Assembly: GCA_964580585.1 (NCBI GenBank)
Contig: CAZOKZ010000009.1
Coordinates: forward strand, 1 to 64,000
DNA length: 64,000 nucleotides
Direction of reading: 5' to 3'
Origin: CAZOKZ01 sp964580585
GTDB taxonomy: Bacteria; Sumerlaeota; Sumerlaeia; SLMS01; JAHLLQ01
Part shown: positions 51,621 through 60,934 of the stretch, one piece after another
How positions within the stretch are numbered: the first letter of the stretch is position 1
Layout of the letters: each line of letters begins with the position of its first letter
Program-made: the position numbers and the translations under genes
Notes under the pieces: generated by a model
Database searches by the model: none
Seen by the model: only the letters and a program-made list of their open reading frames with translations
What the model was told of the DNA's origin: nothing

Positions 51621-52471
51621 CTTGCCTCGCATTTCTGGCGTTCGGTCTGCTGATCGCCGGAAATTCCGCTGTTGCCGAAGATCAACCCAAGCCCCAACGC
51701 ATTATTTCCTGTGCGCCGAATCTGACCGAAATGCTTTTCGCGCTTGGCGCAGGCGATGCGGTGATCGGCGTGACCAAGTACTGTAACTATCCCCCTGAAG
51801 CCAAATCGCGCCAGAATTTCGGCGACCTGTTCAATCCGAGCCTCGAAGCGATGGTCGCTGCTCGACCCGACATGCTGGCTCTCGCGCCAAGCAACATCAA
51901 GGTTGAACGTTATTTTGCACAACGTCCCGACGTGCAACTCGTGCACGCGACTTCCTGCGATACGATGAACGAAATCGAGGAAACCATGCGCGTTCTGGGC
52001 GAGGCGACCGGACACGAGGCCGACGCTGAACGGTTGATTGCAAACACCCAGAAAGAACTGGCGAATTTGCGCGCCGAGTACCAGGCCAAACCCCGTGTTC
52101 GGGTTTTATTGGTGGTCGGGCGCGAGCAAGGTTCTCTGACCAACCTTTATGCTGTTGGGAAGGGTACCTATGTGGATGAATTGCTGGAGATTGTAGGGGG
52201 AGAAAACGTGCTCGACGCTTCAATGGGTAGTTGGCCTGTCGTAAATCGCGAGGCGTTACTCAAGCTGAACCCGGATGTGATTATCGAGGTGCACGACGAC
52301 GATTCCAACGCGGTGCGTGCGGAAATGAAGCAGGCCTGGAGCGCTCTTCCACCGATTACCGCCGTGAAAAACGATGCCTTCCGTGTATTGACGGACAAAC
52401 ATGTGATGATTCCCGGCGCTTATCTGGAACGCGATGCAAAGGTTCTCGCGGATTTGATCCATGGCAACTGA
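51584..52471 (+). CDS. Periplasmic binding protein of a B12/iron-type ABC transporter (BtuF-like)
   Basis: About 295 residues. A signal peptide (LALTCLAFLAF type region before GNSAVAED) is followed by the cluster 9 / BtuF fold: RIISCAPNLTEMLFALGAGDAVIGVTKYC, NPSLEAMVAARPDML, and the C-terminal lobe ending NDAFRVLTDKHVMIPG. These proteins bind cobalamin or ferric siderophores. GTG at 51584 is the preferred start because it precedes the signal peptide; TTG at 51605 is an alternative. It overlaps the ATPase gene by 11 nt. Confidence 0.88.
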   Translation: MRQRRLLLRRALTCLAFLAFGLLIAGNSAVAEDQPKPQRIISCAPNLTEMLFALGAGDAVIGVTKYCNYPPEAKSRQNFGDLFNPSLEAMVAARPDMLALAPSNIKVERYFAQRPDVQLVHATSCDTMNEIEETMRVLGEATGHEADAERLIANTQKELANLRAEYQAKPRVRVLLVVGREQGSLTNLYAVGKGTYVDELLEIVGGENVLDASMGSWPVVNREALLKLNPDVIIEVHDDDSNAVRAEMKQAWSALPPITAVKNDAFRVLTDKHVMIPGAYLERDAKVLADLIHGN

Positions 52472-53252
52472 TTGCCCCGTTTACGAAATCGACGGGGTGG
52501 GTTTTTCCTACTCGGTGGAGCGAGCGTTGCTGAAGGAATGTTCGCTTGTCATTGGGCGCGGCGATTTTGTGGGTATCTTAGGCCCGAACGGCGCAGGGAA
52601 AAGCACGCTTTTCAACCTGATGACCGGTGTGCTCAAACCGCAAATTGGCGCGATTCGATTAAAGTCGAAATCGTTGGCCGATTGGCCGCGTCGTGCACTA
52701 GCGCAAACCGTGGCGGTGGTGCCGCAAACCGAGCATGCGTCGTTTCCGTTTTCCGTGGGGGAAATTGTTCTGATGGGTCGGACGCCGCATTTGCGGGGTT
52801 ATCTGGCACTTGAAACCGATGAGGACCGCGCGATTGCCCACGAAGCGCTCGAAACGGTCGGGCTTTCGGGTTACGAACATCGCCCGATTTCTCAACTTTC
52901 CGGCGGCGAACGCCAACTGGTGCTGATTGCGCGCGCCATCGCGCAACAATCCGAGGTTTTACTGCTCGACGAACCGACCGCGTCGCTGGACCTTGCGCAT
53001 CAACAACAAATCCTTCGCATTGTCGAATCGCTCAATCGCGAACGTGGCACCACGGTTGTCATGGTGGCGCACGATTTGAATCTTGCCGGATTGTATTGTC
53101 GAACGCTGGCCGTATTGCATGCGGGGCGGTTTATTGCGAGCGGTCCACCCGCCGATGTGCTTCAGCCTGGTGTTTTATCCGACGCTTACGGTGCCGAATT
53201 ATGGTTTTCCTATGCGCCCGACGGATCGCCGCTGGTGGGACTCCAGCGCTGA
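52461..53252 (+). CDS. ABC transporter ATPase (BtuD/FecE-like)
   Basis: 263 residues. Walker A GPNGAGKST, Q-loop VVPQTEHA, signature LSGGERQLV, Walker B VLLLDEPTAS and H-loop VAHDLN are all present. The signature and the Pro-Gln-Thr spacing match the iron-complex/cobalamin type. It follows the binding protein gene with an 11-nt overlap, so they form one operon with the BFD protein. The permease gene (FecCD/BtuC type) expected between or next to them is absent from this window. Confidence 0.92.
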   Translation: MATDCPVYEIDGVGFSYSVERALLKECSLVIGRGDFVGILGPNGAGKSTLFNLMTGVLKPQIGAIRLKSKSLADWPRRALAQTVAVVPQTEHASFPFSVGEIVLMGRTPHLRGYLALETDEDRAIAHEALETVGLSGYEHRPISQLSGGERQLVLIARAIAQQSEVLLLDEPTASLDLAHQQQILRIVESLNRERGTTVVMVAHDLNLAGLYCRTLAVLHAGRFIASGPPADVLQPGVLSDAYGAELWFSYAPDGSPLVGLQR

Positions 53253-53346
53253 TTGAATTCCCAGCTCAATTTCAGTTCAACGTTAGAAAAATCAGATTTC
53301 TATCGACTCGATTGCCCATGTTTGTCATGAAAGCTCATTCGTTTGA

Positions 53347-56190
53347 ATGACAGGAATGCCGGGTACGAAATTCCCCCTGCGTCTTGGGATGGTGGATTTG
53401 GTTCCGAGAGTAAATTGGGTAGTCTGTATGGAGCAAGATAGCCGTCCACATATTTCCGTTTCACCGCAAATTGGTGGTGACGAAATGACGACGCTGGCCT
53501 GGTTTGCTCTGGACCATGCGAATGACGGAGTCATTTGGGCGAATTCGGAGGGGCAATTTGTTTACGTGAACGAATCGGTTTGTCGCCGATTGGGATATTC
53601 GCGCGAAGAATTGTTGACCATGTGGGTTGGCGACTTGAGTCGTCATATGACACGCGAAAAGTGGTGCGTTTGGTGGAATCGTGTCCGTGCGGAAAAACAC
53701 CTCTCCATGGAAACGATGCATACGACAAAAGACGGGCGTCAAATTCCCATCGAGGTGTTGGCGAACTATATTAAAATCGGCGATCGAGAATTCAATGCCG
53801 GATTTTTGCGCGACATCAGCGAGCGAAAAAAAGCAGAGCAGGATCGCATCGAGACAGAGGAACGGTTTCGTAAGCTGGTCGAGGCTTCACGCGAAGGTAT
53901 TGCGTTACTCCAACGGTTGCATATTCTTACCACGAATCAATCCTTTGCTCGGATGTTCGGTTATGAACCGGAAGAAGTGATTGGACGTAGCGCTTTTGAA
54001 TTCGCTGCCCCCGAGTGCCATCATGATTTTCGCGATGTGATGAACGCGACGTACGAAAAACCGTTTCAGTCTGTCGGTATTCGCAAAGACGGCTCACGGT
54101 TTCCGCTCGAGATCGCCGGACGTAGTCTTTTTTATCAAGGCCGCATCATTCAGGGTGTTGTCGTGCATGATTTGACGCGTCGGATGAAGGTCGAAGCTGA
54201 ATTACGCGACGCGATCGAGGAAGCGCGCGAAGCCTCGCGGACTAAATCGGAATTTCTTGCCAACATGACCCACGAATTACGTACACCGCTCAATGGAGTG
54301 ATCGGCATGGCGGGGTTGTTGCTCGATTCCTCGCTTTCGACGGAGCAACGCGAGTGCACAAAATCCATCGATATGTCGGGGCGTATGTTGCTGTCGCTTG
54401 TGAACGACATGTTGGATTATTCGAAGATCGAAGCCGGGAAAATGCAGTTCGAGCTGATTCCGTTCAGCCTGCGTACAATCATTGAAGAAGTGATGGATTT
54501 GCTGGCGCCGAAGGCTCATACCAAGGGGTTGGATTTTTCGGCCTATGTGCCATTTTCCAGCTCATTTCTGGTCAAGGGCGATCCCGGGCGCGTGCGACAG
54601 ATATTGGTAAACTATCTCGATAACGCGATCAAATTTACCGAACACGGCGAAGTCGTTTTGACGGTGGAAATTACCGATCAGGATTCGGATCACATCTATC
54701 CACGGTTTGAAGTACGCGACACGGGCATCGGCATCGCCGCCGAGAAGGTCGCCGATTTATTTACGCCCTTTACGCAGGCAGACACTTCGACCACCCGGCG
54801 TTTTGGCGGCACGGGTTTGGGCCTGGCGATTTCGCGGCAGTTGTCGGAAATGATGGGAGGTCGTACGGGCGCGGAGAGTATCGAGGGCAAGGGTTCGACT
54901 TTCTGGTTTGAAATTACTCTCGACCGTGTACAGCCCGATGAAACCGCCCCCAATGTTCGCCAGAGCCGTCGTCGATTAACGAATTTACGAACACTGCTGG
55001 TGGATTCGCATACGGCGCACCAACGTAATGTGGCTCAGCAGTTGGTTGCCTGGAATATGCGCGTGGAAACGGCGCGTTCGTCGGATGAAGCGTTAGAAAT
55101 ACTGAATCGGATGCACGCGGAAAACACTCCCGCCGACTTGGTCATCCTTGATGCGACATTGTCGGATCGAGCGGGTCTTGAGTTGGCGCGCCTGATCACC
55201 ACCAATCCAAAATTCAAAGGCACACGTGTTATTTTGATGCTGGCTTTTGGTCGCCGGGAGCAGTCCATTGCGTTAAAACATGCAGGCGTGAGTTCGGTGA
55301 TTCACAAACCGGTGAAGCAGGCCCAGTTGTTCGATACTCTGGTGAATCTGGCAACGTCGGAGGATTTGATCATTACACAGACCGATCCGGGTCTGAAGGC
55401 AGCGACCCATCCCTCGCTTGGTTTGCGTGTGTTGCTTGCCGAAGACAATACCATCAACCAACGTGTTGCGATGCGGATGCTGGAAAAATTCGGTTGTCGG
55501 TGCCAATTGGCAGCAAATGGCCGGGAAGCAGTCGAAGCGGCTTCTCAATGGCCGTACGATCTAATTTTGATGGATTGCCAGATGCCGGAAATGGATGGTT
55601 TCGAGGCGACGACAGCCATCCGAAAGTTGAGCGGTAAATGCGCAAAAATTCCCATTATCGCTATGACCGCTAACGCTATGATGGGCGACCGTGATCGATG
55701 TCTGGAAGCAGGCATGGACGATTACATCAGCAAACCGGTGGATATGGAAAAGCTCTCGGCGTGCCTGGCGCATTGGGCGCGCCACGTACCGTTGACGCCA
55801 AAACCTGTTAAGCGACCTCCGTCGCAATCGGGGTCGGGTTCAGGGACGGGGTCGCCGTCCCTCGACCGCGAACGGTTAAAGTTGATTGCGGGCGACGATC
55901 ATGAATTTTTAAAAGTGCTATTGATCAGTTTCCAACAGGATGCGCAAAATCGCATGGTTGAAATTGAAAAAGCGTTAGAGCAAAAAGATCTGTTGCAGAT
56001 TCGCCGGTTGGCCCATTCCATGAAAGGTGCTGCGCGAAATATCGGCGCGAATCCACTGGCGCAGGCGATTGAAGCGTTAGAGAAACACCACGATGTTGAG
56101 CAAGGTACACAGTTTCGCGATTTGCTCCATCGCATTGAAACCGAACTGCAACGTGTATCGTTGGCGATTGTAAAGGAACTGGCACCGTGA
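53347..56190 (+). CDS. Hybrid histidine kinase: PAS-PAS-HK-REC-REC-HPt
   Basis: 947 residues, no membrane segments, so cytoplasmic. Two PAS domains (about 45-165, 175-290), HisKA with MTHELRTPLNGVIGMAG, HATPase_c with N-box YLDNAIKFTEHG, G1 VRDTGIGIAAE and G2 TGLGLAISRQL, a first receiver with LVILDATLSD, a second receiver with LAEDNTINQ, LMDCQMPEMDG and SKPVD, and a C-terminal HPt with LAHSMKGAARNIGA. The first receiver keeps its Asp. Starts at 53347, 53428 or 53485 are possible. Signals go from HPt to another receiver, plausibly the coupled next gene, whose start codon GTGA overlaps this stop. Confidence 0.93.
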   Translation: MTGMPGTKFPLRLGMVDLVPRVNWVVCMEQDSRPHISVSPQIGGDEMTTLAWFALDHANDGVIWANSEGQFVYVNESVCRRLGYSREELLTMWVGDLSRHMTREKWCVWWNRVRAEKHLSMETMHTTKDGRQIPIEVLANYIKIGDREFNAGFLRDISERKKAEQDRIETEERFRKLVEASREGIALLQRLHILTTNQSFARMFGYEPEEVIGRSAFEFAAPECHHDFRDVMNATYEKPFQSVGIRKDGSRFPLEIAGRSLFYQGRIIQGVVVHDLTRRMKVEAELRDAIEEAREASRTKSEFLANMTHELRTPLNGVIGMAGLLLDSSLSTEQRECTKSIDMSGRMLLSLVNDMLDYSKIEAGKMQFELIPFSLRTIIEEVMDLLAPKAHTKGLDFSAYVPFSSSFLVKGDPGRVRQILVNYLDNAIKFTEHGEVVLTVEITDQDSDHIYPRFEVRDTGIGIAAEKVADLFTPFTQADTSTTRRFGGTGLGLAISRQLSEMMGGRTGAESIEGKGSTFWFEITLDRVQPDETAPNVRQSRRRLTNLRTLLVDSHTAHQRNVAQQLVAWNMRVETARSSDEALEILNRMHAENTPADLVILDATLSDRAGLELARLITTNPKFKGTRVILMLAFGRREQSIALKHAGVSSVIHKPVKQAQLFDTLVNLATSEDLIITQTDPGLKAATHPSLGLRVLLAEDNTINQRVAMRMLEKFGCRCQLAANGREAVEAASQWPYDLILMDCQMPEMDGFEATTAIRKLSGKCAKIPIIAMTANAMMGDRDRCLEAGMDDYISKPVDMEKLSACLAHWARHVPLTPKPVKRPPSQSGSGSGTGSPSLDRERLKLIAGDDHEFLKVLLISFQQDAQNRMVEIEKALEQKDLLQIRRLAHSMKGAARNIGANPLAQAIEALEKHHDVEQGTQFRDLLHRIETELQRVSLAIVKELAP

Positions 56191-57377
56191 GAATCCTCGT
56201 AGCTGATGACGACCAGGTCTCGCGCCAACTTCTGGCGATTTCCCTTAAGAAAGTCGGGCACGAAGTTATTCTGGCTGAAGATGGTCAGGAAGCCTGGCAG
56301 CTAATGCAGCAACTTTATTTTCCGCTCGTAATCAGTGATTGGTTGATGCCGGAAATCGATGGGTTGGAACTTTGTGAGCGCATTCGGAATTTTCGACCGG
56401 AACCCTATACCTATATTATATTACTCACCTCGCGGACCGACAAATCAAGTCTGCTCGAAGCGTTCGATGCGGGCGTGGACGATTTTCTTCCCAAACCATT
56501 TGATTTTTCCGAGCTGATGGCGCGCATCCACTCGGGCGAACGCGTGCTGCATTTGGAAGACCAATTGGATTCACGTATCCAGGAGTTGTCGCGCGCGAAC
56601 AGCAGGATGAAACGCGATCTGGTTGCCGCCGCTCGCATCCAGGAAGCCTTGCTTCCTGCAGTGTTTCCTACAACCCGTCACCTGAAATTTGCCTGGCAAT
56701 TCAAACCCTGTGAAGAGCTTGCTGGCGATACGTTGAATATTGTTTCCTTGGGAAAAAACCAAGTAGGTATTTATGTGCTCGACGTAAGTGGACATGGAGT
56801 TGCAGCGGCTTTAATGTCGGTGACACTCAATCGGTTTTTATCGCCCATGCCGGGCTATTCGATTTTGCTGGAAACGGATCCTGTAAACACCGAACAGCGA
56901 ATGGTTGTTTCGCCCGCGAAAGTATTGAATAAACTGAATTCAATGTTTCAAATTTCAGAATTAACCGGCGGACAATATTTTACGATCGTCTATGGGATAT
57001 TCGATATCGAGCGAGCCACGTTTACTTTCTCAGTGGCAGGTCATCCGACTGTAATCGTTCATCGTGCGCAGGGCGAACCGGAATTGCTTTTGGGTTCGGG
57101 TTTGCCTATTGGATTCAGCGAATTGGGCGATTACCAGGAAGAGAAAATCAAACTTTCTTCGGGCGATCGAGTAGTTTTGTATTCCGACGGGCTGACGGAA
57201 GCGATTAATGAGAAAGGTCTGACTTTTGGTTCCGAAAGAATATTCGAATCGCTTATTGAAACACGCGAAAAATCTTTGAACGAATCGATTTCGGCCATCA
57301 TGCAATATGCTCAGAAGTGGATCCAACGACGCAAACCCGATGATGATATCACCCTGTTGGGCGCGGAATGGGTATAA
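56187..57377 (+). CDS. Receiver-PP2C phosphatase (RsbU/SpoIIE type)
   Basis: 396 residues. Receiver: VADDDQVSRQ, phospho-Asp in LVISDWLMPEIDG, Lys in PKPFDFSE. After a coiled-coil linker, a PP2C/SpoIIE domain with FKPCEELAGDTLN (metal-binding Asp), YVLDVSGHGVAAAL, GQYFTIVYG, FSVAGHP, LYSDGLTEA and the final DDDITLL. Such proteins dephosphorylate anti-anti-sigma factors. Translation starts with GTG inside the previous stop (GTGA), so the phosphatase and hybrid kinase should be made together. The target anti-sigma system is not in this window. Confidence 0.92.
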   Translation: MRILVADDDQVSRQLLAISLKKVGHEVILAEDGQEAWQLMQQLYFPLVISDWLMPEIDGLELCERIRNFRPEPYTYIILLTSRTDKSSLLEAFDAGVDDFLPKPFDFSELMARIHSGERVLHLEDQLDSRIQELSRANSRMKRDLVAAARIQEALLPAVFPTTRHLKFAWQFKPCEELAGDTLNIVSLGKNQVGIYVLDVSGHGVAAALMSVTLNRFLSPMPGYSILLETDPVNTEQRMVVSPAKVLNKLNSMFQISELTGGQYFTIVYGIFDIERATFTFSVAGHPTVIVHRAQGEPELLLGSGLPIGFSELGDYQEEKIKLSSGDRVVLYSDGLTEAINEKGLTFGSERIFESLIETREKSLNESISAIMQYAQKWIQRRKPDDDITLLGAEWV

Positions 57378-57406
57378 GAGTATTTTTGACCGGTCTTTAT
57401 TAAAGA

Positions 57407-57434
57407 ATGGGCCTCACGTTTACGCGAGACCCAT
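57407..57434. terminator. Possible bidirectional terminator
   Basis: Arms ATGGGCCTCACG (57407-57418) and CGCGAGACCCAT (57423-57434) pair over 12 positions with two mismatches and a TTTA loop, between convergent genes. U-tracts are weak. Confidence 0.5.
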
Positions 57435-57461
57435 GTTTAACAAAGTTCACTTCACTCGGGA

Positions 57462-60400
57462 TCAATAATTTACCCAGTTTTCTGCGGCGGTTGTGTTAAT
57501 AAACACACTAAAGGTATGTTGCTGAGTTAATGCAGCCGGTTCTATTTTAACGCACAGTTTTCGCATTGAAGTATTATAATACCATCCCGAGTTCGATGAG
57601 TCGAAATCGAACATGCTATCTGATTTATTCATACTCAATCCGTTGTGAACAACACGGGTTGGTGTTTCTACATCCCAGAATTCAACCATGTAACGACGAG
57701 ATGACGGTATCCCCGCGTAGGTTCCAGTTGTTGCGTTAATGGTAAAGGTAATATCGTCGCTCGCGAGCGGGCTTTGAGCTACAAAAGTTGTATTTGCGAA
57801 GACTCCGCTTTCGTACAAAGTAGAAAGCCCATCGTCTTCGTATAAATGACCTTCGGCGATGGTTTGGTCGTTTGCCAAATAAACACGCAGCGTGACCTCG
57901 TCCAGTGGGCGTTCATCCGATGTTTCCATGTCGGGACCAAGTGGAATAATTGCAGGAGAACGTACAAAAAGCGGGAACGTTTCTAATGTTACGGGGTAAC
58001 CAATAGTTCGGTTGCCCGTGTAACGATCACCGGTAAACCAATCATACCAAGTTGCGTCGGGTAAATAAACGGCACGGCCTGTTGCACCGGAAGCGACGAC
58101 TGGAGCCGCCATTAAACTTGGACCATACATGTATTCCAAATCGCGCAGTTGAGCAATTTCGTCGTCGGGCCAATCCATTACGAGCGGGCGCATCATAGGA
58201 GCGCCCGTATCGTATGCTTCGCGCGCGACTGTATAATAATAGGGGATCAACCGGTAACGAAGTTTCAAAACTTCTGTAACGGCTGCCTCGGCTTCGGGGC
58301 CGAATGCCCATGGCTCGCGTGGAGAGTGATTCGCGTGCGGACGATAAATAGGATTGAACAAGGCGAACTGGCACCAGCGTGTGTAGAGTTCGGCGCTTGG
58401 TGTTCCATTGAAGCCGCCAATATCGGAATTCCAATATGGAACGCCTGCCAATCCTGTATTGGTGGCCAGTGGTAATTGCTCACGCAGATGCGTCCAGTTC
58501 GCCGAAACGTCCCCACTCCAAACGCCAGCGCCATATTTTTGCATACCGGGAAAACCGCTACGACTCATGATGAAAGTCCGCGCTTCGGGTCGGTACAGTT
58601 TCATGGCTTCGTCCAACGTTCGGTTCATCAGGAGAGCCATGACGTTGCGTACGGCATTTGCTGTGCCGCCGACGTATTCCATATCGGCAGGTTGGCCTTC
58701 GGGTTCGTTCAGATCCTGCCAGAAACCGTCGAAACCATAGTCTTGAATTAACTTTTGATGTTTTGCTTTCCACCATTCACGCGTTTCCGACTTGGTGAAA
58801 TCGGTTAAATAAACCGGGGCGGAATTTGTAATCCAACCAAGGTTATATAATTCATACGGGGTTGTTTTGTCGGCTTCCAAACCGACAAGTTTTTGCGCCA
58901 GCATTTCTGGGGCATTAAACGAGTGTCCACTTATTTGAGGTTCCGTAATGGGAATTACTTTGATGCCTTGCGAATGATAGTCGGCAATCGTTGTCTCTGG
59001 ATTTTCCCAATTTCCATCGTCCTGGAATTCCAGATTTCCCATTGTTTCTTTACCGAACCAATCCAGGTCGAGAATCATTCCGTCGAGTGGAATGTGCCGC
59101 GAGCGGAAACCGTCGATGATTTCCTGAACCATGGAAAAGGACGTGTAGCCGTAACGCGATTGAATGTTGCCCAATGTCCATCGCGGCGCGAGGGTTGGGC
59201 GTCCGGTAACTTGCGTGTATTGATCCATGACGTCGTACATGTTTTCGCCAAAGAAAACATAGTATGTCAGATCGCCGTGGTACGCGTAATATTGAATAAA
59301 TCCGGAGGAGCCAGTTCCGAAACCGCTTCCGAAATCCAACCAGGCAGTAGAGGGATTGTCGATAAAGAGGCCGTAGCCTTTGTTGCTGACCCAAAAAGGA
59401 AACATCATATACGAAGGCGCTTCGTGATTATTTCTAAGATAGAAATATTTGTCGCGACGACTTAATCCGACCGAGGAGTGAATGGAATGTTCACCCATGC
59501 CGTATATTTGATCGTCATCGGCATAATCCCAAAAGGTCACACGCAAATCATTATCAGCATACGTACCCAGCCAAGATAATTCATCTTCGCGTATCAACAA
59601 TGTTCCGTCGGGTTTCTTAAACATTAAACGTAGCGGCGAATGTTGCACATCGACTCGCCAGTTTTGACCCGTAATGATTAAGGGGTCTCCAGGAGTTACC
59701 GTAAAATCGGGGTCGGGCCAATCGGTTCGCGTTACGCTCCAGGATTCGTTTTCAAGTGGGAAGCCGCCCGGTAAGAAATCAACCCTAACTGTGCCATCCA
59801 ATAGAGGAACAATTTTCAATTCGGAAAACCCGGAATGCAAAGTGACGTCTGTGGGATTTACGGTATAGGAATCCAAATCGTTGATATAAAAGGCAAACGG
59901 TTCTTCAGGCGCATTGGTGAATTTTTCGCGTTCCCATGAATCCACCGAATGAGCGAATCCCAATTCGCCGATGGCAAAATAATCAAAGTCGTACAAATAA
60001 TAATTTCCCGGTGCGAAGCAAATAAGCTGAATACGGTCGCCGGTGGGCAACCATGTTGTTTCCGCAACGGTTTCGTCGAAAATCGGATCGGAAAAGTCGG
60101 CGTTTTCCGAAACGCGCACCGTGAGATTTACGGGGCCGCTGCCTTCGACTCGGAAGTAAATATAATAAATATCGCCCGGATCGATTGCGTGACCCGCGGG
60201 TGCCGTCAAATCCGTGTAACCACCGCCCTGGCGCCTTAGCCGCACTTGATTGTTTCCTCCGTCGAGCGTCACCATATACCCATCGGTGCCGTCGCTGCGG
60301 AATGCGATCTCCGCATTACGTTCCCCCGGCGTATTGTCGAAGTCCGTCATGCGAATACGAACATATGCTTCGTATTCGTTCGTCGGTAGATCCGTGCCGA

Positions 60401-60671
60401 GAGATTTGGTGGTAAGAAGGGAGAGCGACGAACCAGTGCGATCGAAACGTGCTGCGCCTTTGTTTGGAGGAATCGACAACGAGGAATCGTATTTCAGTTG
60501 TTGGCGAGTTCCACTCCAGAACGCGGTGTTCAGGTCTCCTGGATTACCAATTGTGTAACCCCAGTCGAACTGATCGTAATAGATTTCGTTTTGTGTCCAT
60601 GACCATCCGGGTACCAATACCAACATCACCGCGATGCACGCGGCGCGAACCAATTGCCAATAAGATTTCAT
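57462..60671 (-). CDS. Secreted GH31 alpha-glycosidase with N-terminal beta domains
   Basis: About 1,069 residues. A signal peptide (CIAVMLVLVPGWSWTQ) is followed by a concanavalin-like beta sandwich (about 30-215), then an N-terminal GH31 beta domain, the catalytic barrel with LDGMILDLDWFGKETMG, the nucleophile in GFWQDLNEPEG and the acid/base in VWSGDVSANW, and C-terminal beta domains with FPLFVRSPAIIPLG. The WxDLNEP form with Asp-Leu-Asn-Glu matches the family sub-type of alpha-glucosidases and related enzymes. The start is the ATG of MKSYWQL with GGGGGAA upstream. Not a close copy of the 47.7-kb enzyme. Confidence 0.92.
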   Translation of the reverse strand: MKSYWQLVRAACIAVMLVLVPGWSWTQNEIYYDQFDWGYTIGNPGDLNTAFWSGTRQQLKYDSSLSIPPNKGAARFDRTGSSLSLLTTKSLGTDLPTNEYEAYVRIRMTDFDNTPGERNAEIAFRSDGTDGYMVTLDGGNNQVRLRRQGGGYTDLTAPAGHAIDPGDIYYIYFRVEGSGPVNLTVRVSENADFSDPIFDETVAETTWLPTGDRIQLICFAPGNYYLYDFDYFAIGELGFAHSVDSWEREKFTNAPEEPFAFYINDLDSYTVNPTDVTLHSGFSELKIVPLLDGTVRVDFLPGGFPLENESWSVTRTDWPDPDFTVTPGDPLIITGQNWRVDVQHSPLRLMFKKPDGTLLIREDELSWLGTYADNDLRVTFWDYADDDQIYGMGEHSIHSSVGLSRRDKYFYLRNNHEAPSYMMFPFWVSNKGYGLFIDNPSTAWLDFGSGFGTGSSGFIQYYAYHGDLTYYVFFGENMYDVMDQYTQVTGRPTLAPRWTLGNIQSRYGYTSFSMVQEIIDGFRSRHIPLDGMILDLDWFGKETMGNLEFQDDGNWENPETTIADYHSQGIKVIPITEPQISGHSFNAPEMLAQKLVGLEADKTTPYELYNLGWITNSAPVYLTDFTKSETREWWKAKHQKLIQDYGFDGFWQDLNEPEGQPADMEYVGGTANAVRNVMALLMNRTLDEAMKLYRPEARTFIMSRSGFPGMQKYGAGVWSGDVSANWTHLREQLPLATNTGLAGVPYWNSDIGGFNGTPSAELYTRWCQFALFNPIYRPHANHSPREPWAFGPEAEAAVTEVLKLRYRLIPYYYTVAREAYDTGAPMMRPLVMDWPDDEIAQLRDLEYMYGPSLMAAPVVASGATGRAVYLPDATWYDWFTGDRYTGNRTIGYPVTLETFPLFVRSPAIIPLGPDMETSDERPLDEVTLRVYLANDQTIAEGHLYEDDGLSTLYESGVFANTTFVAQSPLASDDITFTINATTGTYAGIPSSRRYMVEFWDVETPTRVVHNGLSMNKSDSMFDFDSSNSGWYYNTSMRKLCVKIEPAALTQQHTFSVFINTTAAENWVNY

Positions 60672-60934
60672 CGTGTTCCCCCACGAGTCCTGAAAGCGTT
60701 CCTCACCCATCGCCTCCTCAAGGCGTTCCCCAATTCACTGTGGAGTCCATTCGCGGAGTAGGGAAAAGTCAAGTCGATTCCCAAACATCACGATTTCCAC
60801 ATCGATTTCCGACCAAGGTTTTGCGCGAATTGGCCTCCATCGTGCGCAATCCTGGTTGAACCCCTTGGGCAGTTTCCCCAACCTTGAGCAAATGCACGAT
60901 TGATCCTCCTCTTTCCCAAGGGTTCCGTTCGCTC

